Below are positions 30,030 through 39,927 of a DNA stretch of 64,000 bases, piece by piece. Both the position numbers and the translations under genes were made by a program. This stretch comes from Pseudoalteromonas sp. A601 (lineage in GTDB: Bacteria > Pseudomonadota > Gammaproteobacteria > Enterobacterales > Alteromonadaceae): positions 186,001 to 250,000 of the forward strand of contig NZ_MXQF01000002.1 in NCBI RefSeq assembly GCF_002165575.1, written 5' to 3'. The notes beneath the pieces were generated by a model. It ran no database searches. It was not told where the DNA came from and saw only the letters and a list, made by a program, of their open reading frames with translations. Numbering within the stretch: the stretch's first letter is position 1; each line of letters begins with the position of its first letter.

Positions 30030-31634
30030 GTGTTTAAGCTAGCCCATAATGGTAACGTATTACTGGATGTAATAGAGCATTCACCTCCCAGCGCCGCTTT
30101 TGTAATCGAAGCGCTTGAGCGATCTAAATTTTGTGAATGTCGTGTTGAGCAAGAGTCCATTAAAGCTTATTTTGATGCGCCTAATAATGAGCGTACTATT
30201 GTCGTTGCCAGTAAACATGATGCTACTCTCGTTGTAGCTATCAGTGACGATAAAATGCTTGCAACCGGTGAACTAACATTAGCGCAAGGTGGTAAAGTTC
30301 TCGACTTGGATACAGCCAAACAACAATTAATAAAAGCAGGTATCGCAAGAGGGTATAAGCAAGCCTTTTTAGAGCTGCTATTACAACAACAATTTGAACT
30401 ACCCGCGGGACATACAGCGAAAGGAATATTAGCCAAAGGCCGCCTCCCGGTAGATGGATTATCGTCACGATTAATCCCGCAAGTACAAACTTTAAAAGAA
30501 CGTTTAAATGCCCCCAAACTGCGTGAAGATGGCACCGTAGATATGCGTGACTTCGGCAAGCTCGCAAGTGTTGAGCCTGGTGTACTACTGATTCAACAAC
30601 AACCTGCAACTCCCGGCAAAGAAGGCTTTACGGTGACTGGTGATTCGCTTCCAGCAAAACCAGGCGAAAGCTTCTCTTTAGTCGCAGGTGAAGGCACTGA
30701 AATATCAAAAACAAACCCTTTAGAACTGGTCTCGACTATTTCCGGAGTGCCTGTTGAAATAACCAATGGTATGCGCGTTGATGACATTTATACCGTTAAA
30801 GACGTAAACGTTAAAAGCGGCCATGTTAACTTTGATGGCAGTGTTATCGTTACCCAAAATATTGAACCTGGTATGAAGGTCACTGCAAAAGGTGATATTA
30901 CTGTCATGGGTACCGTTGAGTCTGGCGAACTCACCGCTCAAGGCAATATTACTATCAAGCAAGGAGTTATCGGCCACCAGCTAGATGATAAGTCCTTATC
31001 TTGCAAAATTATCAGTGCTGGTGATATCCACCTTTCTCACGCTCAATATAGCTTCATCAGCGGCAACAATATTTTTATTGAGCGCCAAGCGAGCCACTGT
31101 ATGATGAAAGCTACGCGTTTATTACAAGTCGGTCAAAAAGATAACCCTCAAGGCAAAATATTTGGTGGTGAAGTGCTTGATGCCGGTATGGTCATCGCAG
31201 GCGAAATAGGCAATGAATCTGGCGCCAAAATGTTAATTAATATGGCAACTTCTGGTAAAGAGATCACTGAAGAAACGGACAACTGTTTTAAAGAGTTAGC
31301 TAAAACAGATGAGCAACTCGACACCTTGCAAGCAGCCTTAGAAAAAGCTGATTTAGTTAAAGATGCAGATAAGAAAAAGCAACTTATCGCAAAAATAGGT
31401 GCCACCCAACAGCATTACTGCCAGCAGGCGGAGCAACTTGAACAACGCCTTTCAAAATTAGAGCATCATTTACATGACTTACTTAATGACGCAAACTTAG
31501 CAGTGAACAAGGTGCTTCACTCCGGTGTTGAAATTCATATTTTTGATAAAGTTTTAAAAACCAACCGTAACTACCCTCCTTGCAATGTAAAATTACAAGA
31601 AGGTAAAATTGAAGTAGAGTTTAAAACTAGTTAA
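30030..31634 (+). CDS. DUF342 (FapA-family) protein
   Basis: A 534-residue soluble protein. The central region (about 160-400) has the repetitive beta-solenoid character of DUF342, with DDIYTVKDVNVKSGHVNFDGSV and VKAKGDITVMGTVESGEL type strands, followed by a predicted coiled coil (about 420-500, many Leu/Gln/Lys) and a short C-terminal beta part. The family includes FapA, linked to polar flagellar assembly in Vibrio, and other cell-surface or polarity functions; its role here is unknown. The start is GTG with a clear AAAGGAT ribosome binding site. The gene follows directly after the MITE-like element. Confidence 0.82.
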   Translation: MFKLAHNGNVLLDVIEHSPPSAAFVIEALERSKFCECRVEQESIKAYFDAPNNERTIVVASKHDATLVVAISDDKMLATGELTLAQGGKVLDLDTAKQQLIKAGIARGYKQAFLELLLQQQFELPAGHTAKGILAKGRLPVDGLSSRLIPQVQTLKERLNAPKLREDGTVDMRDFGKLASVEPGVLLIQQQPATPGKEGFTVTGDSLPAKPGESFSLVAGEGTEISKTNPLELVSTISGVPVEITNGMRVDDIYTVKDVNVKSGHVNFDGSVIVTQNIEPGMKVTAKGDITVMGTVESGELTAQGNITIKQGVIGHQLDDKSLSCKIISAGDIHLSHAQYSFISGNNIFIERQASHCMMKATRLLQVGQKDNPQGKIFGGEVLDAGMVIAGEIGNESGAKMLINMATSGKEITEETDNCFKELAKTDEQLDTLQAALEKADLVKDADKKKQLIAKIGATQQHYCQQAEQLEQRLSKLEHHLHDLLNDANLAVNKVLHSGVEIHIFDKVLKTNRNYPPCNVKLQEGKIEVEFKTS

Positions 31635-31651
31635 CTTCAAAGTTAAACATT

Positions 31652-31670
31652 CAGAGGCCTTACGCCTCTG
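31652..31670. terminator. Bidirectional hairpin between DUF342 gene and asnA
   Basis: A perfect 7-bp stem (CAGAGGC / GCCTCTG) with a five-base loop lies between two convergent genes. Confidence 0.5.
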
Positions 31671-31684
31671 GTTCTGAACTTATT

Positions 31685-32680
31685 TTAGAGTATTCCTGCT
31701 ACTTCTTGCTTTAGCTCTTCGCTCCAAACACCAACCTGAACTTGACCAATATGTGGCTTTTGTAACAGCAACATTGCTAGTCGAGACTGCCCGATACCAC
31801 CACCAATGGTTTGTGGAAATTCATTTGCCAGTAGCTGTTTATGCCAATCGAATTCTAAACGCGCTTGATCTGCAGTAATTTCAAGCTGCTTCATTAATGC
31901 ATCTGGACTTACTCGAATGCCCATTGATGATATTTCAAAAGCATCTTCTAGTACTGGATTCCAGACAAGAATATCACCGTTTAAGCCACTGTATTGTTCA
32001 CACGTTTGGGTAGACCAATCATCATAATCCGGTGCACGCACATCATGTATTTTACCATCACCTAGTTGACCACCAATACCAATTAAAAACACAGCGCCAT
32101 ACTCTTGTGCAATCGCTTTTTCGCGCTGCTTTGCGGTAAAATCAGGATACATTTGGCGAAGTTGCTCAGAGTGTACAAAGGTAATTTCCTCAGGTAAAAA
32201 ACCTGCAATACCAAATTCATCTGCAACAAACTGCTCTGTAGCTTTTAAACCTTGATAGAGTGATTTTACAGTCTCTTTTAGTTTTTCAAGTGAGCGCTCT
32301 GATGTGGCACAAATAACCTTTTCCCAATCCCATTGATCAACATAAACAGAATGTATTGGGCTCAAAGAGTCTTCATCTGGGCGCAATGCTTTCATGTGAG
32401 TGTATAGCCCTTCGCCTACCGCAAAGCCATGTTGTGCCAAGGTTTTACGCTTCCACTTAGCGAGCGAGTGTACAACTTCGAATTGACTACCTGGGAGCGT
32501 TTTTACCGATACACTTACCGCGTTTTCAGTGCCACTTAAGTTATCTTGAATGCCATCACCCACTTTAGCCAAAATGGGTGCCTGTACTTCAATTAGCCCT
32601 AATTTCTGCTCAAGCTGCTGTGAAAAAAACTGCTTAACTTTACTTATTTGCTGCTGTTGCTGCACATAGTGTGAACTCAT
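31685..32680 (-). CDS. asnA: Aspartate--ammonia ligase (asparagine synthetase A)
   Basis: AsnA makes asparagine from aspartate, ammonia and ATP. The 331-residue product follows the class II aminoacyl-tRNA-synthetase-like fold of the family, with [11 protein letters not shown] near residue 29, [10 protein letters not shown] near 70, [11 protein letters not shown] and [11 protein letters not shown], and ends with [11 protein letters not shown]. The ATG ending at 32680 is preferred over one 15 bases upstream because it matches the E. coli N-terminus in length and has a TGAGG ribosome binding site. It is divergent from asnC, the same pairing as in E. coli. Confidence 0.95.
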   Translation of the reverse strand: MSSHYVQQQQQISKVKQFFSQQLEQKLGLIEVQAPILAKVGDGIQDNLSGTENAVSVSVKTLPGSQFEVVHSLAKWKRKTLAQHGFAVGEGLYTHMKALRPDEDSLSPIHSVYVDQWDWEKVICATSERSLEKLKETVKSLYQGLKATEQFVADEFGIAGFLPEEITFVHSEQLRQMYPDFTAKQREKAIAQEYGAVFLIGIGGQLGDGKIHDVRAPDYDDWSTQTCEQYSGLNGDILVWNPVLEDAFEISSMGIRVSPDALMKQLEITADQARLEFDWHKQLLANEFPQTIGGGIGQSRLAMLLLQKPHIGQVQVGVWSEELKQEVAGIL

Positions 32681-32869
32681 AATAATTGGCCTCATTCCCA
32701 GTTATTGTTACTTGCTTATTTTGTCGCTGCGACAAACTTCAATAAAGCAATCCTTAAACATTTAGCAACAAAATTCAATAACCCACAACAAAAATAGCCT
32801 TATCATATAATTTCAATTAAAATAGTGGTATAAAAAACAAAGATTCAATAATTATAGAACCAAAATTAT

Positions 32870-33328
32870 ATGGAAAATTATCAAATCGATAATCTCGATA
32901 AACAGATACTTCACGCCCTAATGGATAATGCCCGCACAGCTTATGCCGAATTAGCTAAACGCTTTGCTGTAAGTGCTGGCACAATTCACGTGCGTGTAGA
33001 AAAAATGAAGCAAGCTGGCATTATTACTGGCACGCAAGTAAAAATTGATGCAAAACAGCTTGGTTATGATGTGTGCTGCTTTATTGGCATTAACTTAAAT
33101 AACGCACGAGATTACCCACAAACCTTGATACTGCTTAAGGAACTTGAAGAAGTTGTTGAGGCGTATTACACCACCGGTAACTACAGCATATTTATAAAGG
33201 TAATGACCCGTTCAATTGACCACCTACAAGATGTATTAATCAATAAAATACAGGCCATAGAAGCAATACAATCGACAGAAACGCTGATCTCACTGCAAAA
33301 CCCCATTAGCCGCAGTGTTATGCCTTAA
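32870..33328 (+). CDS. asnC: Lrp/AsnC family regulator, probably AsnC
   Basis: A 152-residue regulator with the AsnC-type winged helix (about residues 8-55, LDKQILHALMDNARTAYAELAKRF split over two helices) and a C-terminal RAM/ligand-binding domain. Divergent arrangement with asnA strongly suggests it is AsnC, which in E. coli activates asnA and responds to asparagine. The 190-base intergenic region should hold its operator; I could not identify a motif by eye. Confidence 0.9.
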   Translation: MENYQIDNLDKQILHALMDNARTAYAELAKRFAVSAGTIHVRVEKMKQAGIITGTQVKIDAKQLGYDVCCFIGINLNNARDYPQTLILLKELEEVVEAYYTTGNYSIFIKVMTRSIDHLQDVLINKIQAIEAIQSTETLISLQNPISRSVMP

Positions 33329-33370
33329 GGTATAATCACTCTAATTACGAGAGCAAAGAGAAAATAAAGA

Positions 33371-34057
33371 ATGGAAAACACACGTTTTCATCGAGTTAAA
33401 AGTGTATTGGATCGCCGCCAAACAGATTTAACTGTATGCTTAGAAGATGTGCATAAGCACCATAACTTATCAGCCATAGTAAGAAGCGCTGATGCAGTGG
33501 GCTGCCACCATGTGCATGCAGTGTGGCCTGAGAATCAAAAATGGCTTACCAATAATACCTCTGGAGGAAGTAAAAACTGGATTGATACACACCTTCATAA
33601 AAATATAGATGATGCAGTTAGTACTATGCGTAGCCACAACCCAGACGTACAAATACTTGCAACACACTTGAGCCCAGATGCAATTGATTATCGTGATATT
33701 GATTACACAAAGCCCACCGCAATTATTGTAGGCCAAGAAAAAACCGGGATTTCGCCAACCGCACTGGCCCACGCCGATAAAAATATCATTATTCCAATGC
33801 AAGGAATGGCACAATCATTAAATGTATCTGTGGCTGCCGCACTGATTTTATTCGAAGCACAACACCAGCGCTTAAAGGCGGGCTTATACAACCGTGATAT
33901 GCTGCAAAGTAGCATAAAGCATACGATGCTATTTGAAGGCTGCCATCCAATTATTGCACAAAAGTGCAAAGAAAAATCTTTACCTTACCCTGCACTGGAT
34001 GACAATGGCGAGATCATCGCGGATGAAGCTTTTTGGCATACACTAAAACATGCTTGA
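33371..34057 (+). CDS. trmH: tRNA (guanosine(18)-2'-O)-methyltransferase
   Basis: TrmH is a SPOUT-fold methyltransferase that modifies G18 in the tRNA D-loop. Motif 1 appears as NLSAIVRSADAVGCHHVH near residue 37, motif 2 as TAIIVGQEKTGIS near 116 and motif 3 as IIPMQGMAQSLNVSVAAALILFEA near 138. The C-terminal extension is family-typical and length is 228. It precedes recG, as in the E. coli spoT-trmH-recG order, but here it is separated from spoT by the asn genes and DUF342. Confidence 0.94.
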   Translation: MENTRFHRVKSVLDRRQTDLTVCLEDVHKHHNLSAIVRSADAVGCHHVHAVWPENQKWLTNNTSGGSKNWIDTHLHKNIDDAVSTMRSHNPDVQILATHLSPDAIDYRDIDYTKPTAIIVGQEKTGISPTALAHADKNIIIPMQGMAQSLNVSVAAALILFEAQHQRLKAGLYNRDMLQSSIKHTMLFEGCHPIIAQKCKEKSLPYPALDDNGEIIADEAFWHTLKHA

Positions 34058-34117
34058 TGCCTTGCTAGTTCGCACGTAAACTCAAAAATATCTAAAAATG
34101 AAAGTGTTGAGCCTATT

Positions 34118-36199
34118 TTGTCAAAACCTGATTTAAGCTATTACCCAATTACCGAGCTCAAAGGTGTTGGGCCAAAAATGGCTGAGCGCCTAAAGAAGTT
34201 AGGTATTATTACAGTACAAGATATGCTCTTTCATTTGCCGTTACGATATGAAGATCGCACTCGAATTCATGCCATCAATGAGCTACAACCTCACAGCCAT
34301 GTCAGTATTGAAGCCACCATCGAAACCAGTCAAATAACCTTTGGTAAGCGACGAATGCTGGTGTGCCAAGTAAACGATGGCACTGGTAGATTAACACTGC
34401 GATTTTTTAATTTTAGTGCTGCGCAAAAAAATGCCATGAGCGGGGGAAAAATCATTCGTTGTTTTGGGGAAATTCGCCGCGGGCGTGTTGGCTTTGAGAT
34501 GACCCATCCTGAGTACAGTATTAGCGACACACCTTCTGAGCAACCTACAGCAACAACATTAACACCTGTGTACTCAACCACCGAAGGTTTAAAACAACTC
34601 TCTATTCGCGCTTTGAGTGATCAAGCCATTACATTATTAGAGAAATATCACATTGAAGAGTTATTACCCGAGCAGTTTCAACATGCAGGGATAGGACTGA
34701 CACAGGCTTTATATCTACTTCACCGCCCTAGCAATGATGTAGATGTTACCGCGTTAGAGCTTGGCACTCACCCTGCTCAACAAAGGCTGGTATTCGAAGA
34801 GCTATTGGCACAAAACCTAAGCTTATTAAAGTTACGCCAACAAGGTCAGCAAGTAAAAGCCGTCGCGCTTAGTGCTAGCCAGCAACTTGAAAATAACTTT
34901 CTTGCTCAACTCCCCTTTGCTCCGACTAACGCGCAAAATCGCGTGGTGAACGAGATTAAAGCCGACTTACAACATGCTTATCCAATGATGCGTTTGGTTC
35001 AAGGTGATGTAGGCTCTGGTAAAACCTTGGTAGCAGCATTAAGTGCGCTTACAGCAATTGCACAAGGCTATCAGGTTGCATTAATGGCCCCTACTGAAAT
35101 CCTCTCAGAACAACATGGTATTACCTTTACTCAGTGGTTTACAGATTTAGGCATAACAACTGCTTGGCTTGGCGGTAAAACTAAAGGCAAAGAGCGTAGT
35201 ACAACACTAGAAAAAATCGCATCAGGTGAAGCGCAGATGATTGTAGGGACGCATGCGTTATTTCAAGAACAAGTTACATTTAATAACCTGGTACTAATTA
35301 TAATTGATGAGCAACACAGATTTGGTGTCCATCAACGATTATCACTACGTGAAAAAGGTCGCTTTGGTGACTGTTACCCGCATCAACTAGTAATGACAGC
35401 AACACCCATCCCTCGAACACTTGCGATGACAGCCTACGCCGACCTAGAAACATCAATAATAGATGAATTACCACCTGGGCGCACACCAATCACCACAGTT
35501 GCAATACCCGATACGCGCCGTGATGAAATCATTAATCGTGTGAAAACAGCGTGCAATGAGCAAGGTAGGCAAGTGTATTGGGTGTGCACCTTAATTGATG
35601 AATCCGAAGTACTGCAATGCCAAGCGGCTGAAGACTCTGCATTACAATTAACCCAAGCACTCCCAGAGTTAAAAGTGGGCCTTGTACATGGACGAATGAA
35701 ACCCGCAGAAAAACAAGCCATCATGAGTGATTTTAAAGCAGGCAATATTCACGTATTGGTGGCAACAACAGTCATTGAGGTGGGCGTAGATGTACCAAAT
35801 GCCAGTTTAATCATTATTGAAAATCCTGAGCGACTGGGACTTGCACAGTTACACCAATTACGCGGACGAGTAGGCCGTGGTGCTGTTGCTTCTCACTGTG
35901 TGCTGCTTTATCACGCCCCTTTATCTGCAACAGCACAAAAACGCTTAGGAGTATTAAGAGATAGTAATGATGGCTTTGTTATTGCTGAGCGTGATTTAGA
36001 AATACGCGGGCCAGGTGAGGTGCTTGGTACTAAGCAAACAGGATTAGCTGAGTTTAAAATCGCTGATTTAAACCGTGATAAACAAACACTCAATCAAGTT
36101 AGGCCTATCGCAATGCAAATGCTTAACCAATACCCTGCGCAAGTAGAAAAGCTCATCCAGCGCTGGCTTGCTGGTAAGTCAGCTTATGCACAGGCTTAA
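34118..36199 (+). CDS. recG: ATP-dependent DNA helicase RecG
   Basis: RecG regresses stalled forks and processes branched DNA. The 693-residue protein has an N-terminal wedge/OB domain (about 1-240), then helicase motifs I (VQGDVGSGKTLVA, about 299), II (DEQHRFG, about 398), III (MTATPIPRT) and the C-terminal motifs with QLRGRVGRG near 583 and the RecG-specific RGPGEVLGTKQTG. The start appears to be TTG at 34118, as no in-frame ATG or GTG lies near; the upstream Shine-Dalgarno is weak. Confidence 0.96.
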   Translation: MSKPDLSYYPITELKGVGPKMAERLKKLGIITVQDMLFHLPLRYEDRTRIHAINELQPHSHVSIEATIETSQITFGKRRMLVCQVNDGTGRLTLRFFNFSAAQKNAMSGGKIIRCFGEIRRGRVGFEMTHPEYSISDTPSEQPTATTLTPVYSTTEGLKQLSIRALSDQAITLLEKYHIEELLPEQFQHAGIGLTQALYLLHRPSNDVDVTALELGTHPAQQRLVFEELLAQNLSLLKLRQQGQQVKAVALSASQQLENNFLAQLPFAPTNAQNRVVNEIKADLQHAYPMMRLVQGDVGSGKTLVAALSALTAIAQGYQVALMAPTEILSEQHGITFTQWFTDLGITTAWLGGKTKGKERSTTLEKIASGEAQMIVGTHALFQEQVTFNNLVLIIIDEQHRFGVHQRLSLREKGRFGDCYPHQLVMTATPIPRTLAMTAYADLETSIIDELPPGRTPITTVAIPDTRRDEIINRVKTACNEQGRQVYWVCTLIDESEVLQCQAAEDSALQLTQALPELKVGLVHGRMKPAEKQAIMSDFKAGNIHVLVATTVIEVGVDVPNASLIIIENPERLGLAQLHQLRGRVGRGAVASHCVLLYHAPLSATAQKRLGVLRDSNDGFVIAERDLEIRGPGEVLGTKQTGLAEFKIADLNRDKQTLNQVRPIAMQMLNQYPAQVEKLIQRWLAGKSAYAQA

Positions 36200-36246
36200 A
36201 GCATTAAATATTGTGCAAACAAAGGTTAAACATACAAAGAAGCTAC

Positions 36247-36275
36247 AAGGCCCCAAGCAATAGTAACAGGGCCTT
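36247..36275. terminator. Hairpin between recG and porin gene
   Basis: AAGGCCC and GGGCCTT form a perfect 7-bp GC-rich stem with a 15-base loop between convergent genes, consistent with a shared terminator, although no strong T-run follows. Confidence 0.5.
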
Positions 36276-36293
36276 AAAAATTAATATAGAATC

Positions 36294-37211
36294 CTAAAAC
36301 TTATATTCCATACCTAACGCGATATAGTCTTGATCCACATCACTCTCTAAATCATAGGTTGAATAAAAGCCAAACAACTTAATATTTTTTGTAAACTTAT
36401 GATCAACACCTACTGAGATCGCAGAGTTGTTATCACCATCTTTAAAATCAATCGTTTGATACTGTAATTTGAACGTATTGCTATTCAAAGTATATGCCGC
36501 ATTAACTAAATAGCCATCAGCTTCACCAGTCCCATCAACCTTTTCTTGCTTTTGATACATAGCGCCTAATTTAATATCAGCCACTTTACCTTGAAGACTT
36601 GCGCGGATGACATCATACCCATTTACTTCGCTATCAGCTGCAATAGATGCATAAAGTTTGCTTTTTTTAAGACCCGAATCTCCGTATGTAAGAGCTAATG
36701 AATAACCATTCTCTCCTTCACTGTCTTTTTCGGCAACATAAGTTGCAAGCACTTTTAAACCATTAAAGTCATTCGAAGAATAGGTAACCGTATCGCTTAA
36801 GCGGTTATCACCTTTAAATAGATTTTTTATATCACCTTCAAGGTCGTTAAATAAGTCCAACTTCCCTTGAGATTGCTTTAAAGCTGTATCATTGCGACCA
36901 ATAACGAGTTGCCCAAAGCTGCCTTGCAAACCAACATATTGATTTCGAGAAGTAAAAGTATCTTTTGAGTCATCTGATACATTGACCTGAAATTCAAATT
37001 TGTAAACAGCTTCCAAGCCTTCACGCAGCTTTTCTGAGCCTTGGAACCCGATACGAGAAGCATTACTCTTAACTTCTGTAAACGACTCATCGTCTTCATC
37101 AGAGGACTGCACTGTTACATTTGCTTTACCATATAGATCTACATCAGCTAATGCAGAAAAAGATAAACCACCAAATAAAGCTAGGAATAAGCTAGACTTT
37201 GCAAATTTCAT
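36294..37211 (-). CDS. Gram-negative porin (OmpC/OmpF-like)
   Basis: A trimeric-porin-type outer membrane beta-barrel of 305 residues. A signal peptide ends at about residue 22 (SALA), after which DVDLYGKANVTV begins as in general porins. FEFQVN, the NQYVGLQGSFGQLVIGRND segment (the family signature before loop 3) and the terminal aromatic residue (MEYKF) needed for Bam assembly are present. It would allow diffusion of small solutes. The start has a GAGGAAAC ribosome binding site. Confidence 0.9.
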   Translation of the reverse strand: MKFAKSSLFLALFGGLSFSALADVDLYGKANVTVQSSDEDDESFTEVKSNASRIGFQGSEKLREGLEAVYKFEFQVNVSDDSKDTFTSRNQYVGLQGSFGQLVIGRNDTALKQSQGKLDLFNDLEGDIKNLFKGDNRLSDTVTYSSNDFNGLKVLATYVAEKDSEGENGYSLALTYGDSGLKKSKLYASIAADSEVNGYDVIRASLQGKVADIKLGAMYQKQEKVDGTGEADGYLVNAAYTLNSNTFKLQYQTIDFKDGDNNSAISVGVDHKFTKNIKLFGFYSTYDLESDVDQDYIALGMEYKF

Positions 37212-37700
37212 GTCGTTTCCTCAATAATCGCAACGAAAAACACATACTCGTGTTTGATTGAGCGCAGTGTGCCAATAAAAAATGACAGAAAGATGACAAC
37301 TGAAATAAAAACGTCAATTTACATTCATAAAAAGTAATTGTTTTTGTAATTAAAATATATTTTTAAGAACATGCGTTGGTTATAAAGTTAGACAGTCTGT
37401 AGCATATGTTGGACTTTTTTAAAACTGTACTGCATCACAACTTATAAACACAAGATCAATTCATTATAGAAGCAATACGATTAGTTTAAACAAAAATAAA
37501 TATTTTGCTATATTACAACTTCATTTACATTTGTTTACATTAACTTTATACCGAAAAGCGTAATAATATAACAACATATAAAATAACTAATAATATGCTT
37601 TGTTCACTTAATACTTGCTAGTAAAGGTGATCTCCGCCAGCCATAATAAGCGCTCATTTTTTATTATCCCCATTCTCAAAATAAAAAAATAAACACAATA
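37212..37700. other. AT-rich intergenic region between porin and TonB receptor
   Basis: About 490 bases of very AT-rich DNA between divergent genes. It must contain both promoters, and the right end holds a Fur-type box described separately. No open reading frame or named RNA is visible; the length would allow a small regulatory RNA, which porin loci often have nearby, but I cannot point to a terminator for one. Confidence 0.4.
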
Positions 37701-37703
37701 AAA

Positions 37704-37718
37704 TGATAACTATTATCA
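37704..37718. promoter_or_regulatory. Fur box upstream of TonB-dependent receptor
   Basis: TGATAACTATTATCA matches the 7-1-7 Fur consensus TGATAAT-N-ATTATCA at 14 of 15 positions (one C for T; the centre base is free). It lies about 95 bases upstream of the receptor start, where Fur would repress under iron-replete conditions. Confidence 0.7.
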
Positions 37719-37812
37719 CTTCCAATTAAAATTCAAACATGCCAAGCTTGATACGTTATAACATTTGAAAACCAATAATTACTTACACTACTTAAATTCA
37801 GGTTGGAAAAAA

Positions 37813-39918
37813 ATGAAAAGGTCAGCTCTAACAGTAAGTGTTCTTACTGGTTTATTTTCAATGCAATCATTTGCAACTCAATCTATTGAAAAACTTGAAG
37901 TTCAAGGTACGCGTACACCACTTTATAGTACCCGAGATGTAAATGCCTCGGCACTAGGGATCAAAGATCCTCAGTTTTTACCTATTTCTATTCAATCTTT
38001 TTCTGAAGAGTTAATAACGAATCAAAGAGTAAAAACTTTGAGCGAAGTGCTTGCTAATGATGCATCTGTACAAAATACGGCTATCGGCACAGTCTTTGAT
38101 TTTGTCAGCCTAAGGGGCTTTCAACTCGATTGGACAAATGGTCTAAGACGAGATGGGCTCGCTCTTGCTCCTTATCAGGATGTTCCACTGGAGAATATTC
38201 AACGAATCGATATTATTAAAGGCCCATCAAGTTTGGCCTCAGGTTTTAATAATCCTGGCGGTACGATTAACTATGTAACGAAGCGCCCAACGATGGACTC
38301 CTTTTTAGATATCACGACAGAATTTCGTAGTCGTGCGGGCCGTTATATTCATGTAGATTTTGGTGGCCCCTTAGATAGTGAGCAAACTTTTGGCTATCGT
38401 ATCAATGCCGCAGCAGAAAAAAATGGCGACTTTACCGGTGGTGACGATCTAGAAAGGCACTTTTTCAGCGCAGCTCTAGACTGGCAACTTTCTGACCGTA
38501 TTTTTATTCGCTTAGATGGCGACTATCAAGACAAAAGCACTGTATCACAACCACTTATTGGTTTAGCGCGTGACCCAAATGATGATAGCCATTCCGTGCT
38601 CCCTCCTTATGTAGACACGAGTGAAATATTACTTGGCCAACCTTGGGCAAAATATAAAACCGAGTCCTTCAATATAGCGGCGCGAGTGGATTTTTGGCTC
38701 AATGATAATTGGCAGTGGGTTAACCAAGTCGCACTTTCTGGGAATGACCGGTTCACTATTTTTCCTGATATATATTCAGTTGATTTAGAAGGAAATGTTC
38801 TATCAGCAAGTATTCAAGTCACGCCAGATGAAACCTATGATACGGTTTCTGCCCACAGCTTCTTTACAGGGCAACTTGTTACTGCAGGTATTGAACATGA
38901 ACTAGTTATTGGCGCAAGTATTCGTGACTACCAATCTAAAGATGGTCGCTGGTTTGAGTTAGACAATCCTGTTGGTAATATATTTAGCCCTACACATGTA
39001 AGTAAACCTGAATTCCCCGAATACCCCGATCCAACAACAACAGACACAATCGAAAGCTCATTTTTCATTACCGATACCCTGCATTTTAATGATGTATTTT
39101 ATGCGACTCTAGGGCTGCGTCATATTCAATATAAAAAAGATCAAACCGCACCAAATCAAGCTAAATCAACATTAGATGATCGCACCTTCAACACACCTAT
39201 CATTGGCTTAAATTATAACCCGAATGATCAACTTGCTTTTTATGCCAGTTACTCTGAAGGTGCTGGAGAAGGTGGCGTAGCAGTAATTGGCAGTGGAGCA
39301 ATTAATGAGGGCGAATCGTTAGGGCCACAAGAAAGTGAACAAATAGAAGCCGGTATAAAATACCAAACTGACTCAATGAACTATTCCGTTGCAGTATTCG
39401 AAATTGAAAAAATGCTGGAATACCATAACCACATCACCAATTACTTTGTACAAGATGGGACTCAATCTCATAAAGGTATCGAACTTAATGCCAGCGGCTC
39501 GTTTATTAAAGGCCTATCGACTGTTGCTTCGATAACATTTATGGACCCTAGTTTGGATGAACTTGATGGTGAACCCGCACTCAATGGTAACCGTCCTGCA
39601 AATGTACCTAAATTCCAAGCAAATTTATTTTTAGATTATCAACTACCTTTCTTAGAAAACCTAAGTGTAAATGCTGGCATGTTTCATGTGGGTGAACGGG
39701 AACAAAATGTTAATAACAATTTGAACCTTCCGGCTTATACACGCTTTGATTTAGGTGCCAAATATCACTTTAGTGATTTTAACACCACACTGCGAATTAA
39801 GGCCGAAAACCTATTTGATAAAGAATACTGGCTGTCTGGCGGTGCTAAAGGCATAGATTGGGGCATAGCGCCAGGTCGCGGCCGGACACTTATTGCATCA
39901 TTAAGCGTCAGCTTTTAA
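37813..39918 (+). CDS. TonB-dependent siderophore-type outer membrane receptor
   Basis: A 701-residue TonB-dependent receptor for energy-coupled uptake across the outer membrane. A signal peptide ends at about residue 21 (MQSFA), followed by a TonB-box-like IEKLEVQG segment, the plug (about 40-165) with LRGFQLDW and IDIIKGPSSLASGFNNPGGTINYVTKRP, and the 22-strand barrel ending in ASLSVSF. The plug wording is that of the siderophore subfamily. An in-frame TTG 48 bases upstream exists, but this ATG has an AGGTTGG ribosome binding site and gives a proper signal peptide. The Fur box upstream supports an iron role; the ligand is not identifiable. Confidence 0.9.
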   Translation: MKRSALTVSVLTGLFSMQSFATQSIEKLEVQGTRTPLYSTRDVNASALGIKDPQFLPISIQSFSEELITNQRVKTLSEVLANDASVQNTAIGTVFDFVSLRGFQLDWTNGLRRDGLALAPYQDVPLENIQRIDIIKGPSSLASGFNNPGGTINYVTKRPTMDSFLDITTEFRSRAGRYIHVDFGGPLDSEQTFGYRINAAAEKNGDFTGGDDLERHFFSAALDWQLSDRIFIRLDGDYQDKSTVSQPLIGLARDPNDDSHSVLPPYVDTSEILLGQPWAKYKTESFNIAARVDFWLNDNWQWVNQVALSGNDRFTIFPDIYSVDLEGNVLSASIQVTPDETYDTVSAHSFFTGQLVTAGIEHELVIGASIRDYQSKDGRWFELDNPVGNIFSPTHVSKPEFPEYPDPTTTDTIESSFFITDTLHFNDVFYATLGLRHIQYKKDQTAPNQAKSTLDDRTFNTPIIGLNYNPNDQLAFYASYSEGAGEGGVAVIGSGAINEGESLGPQESEQIEAGIKYQTDSMNYSVAVFEIEKMLEYHNHITNYFVQDGTQSHKGIELNASGSFIKGLSTVASITFMDPSLDELDGEPALNGNRPANVPKFQANLFLDYQLPFLENLSVNAGMFHVGEREQNVNNNLNLPAYTRFDLGAKYHFSDFNTTLRIKAENLFDKEYWLSGGAKGIDWGIAPGRGRTLIASLSVSF

Positions 39919-39927
39919 GGATAAATC

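Noticed and set aside
37213..37700. Small regulatory RNA in the long porin-receptor intergenic region
   Set aside because: No promoter-terminator pair or stable fold could be pointed to by eye; left as an unannotated AT-rich region.
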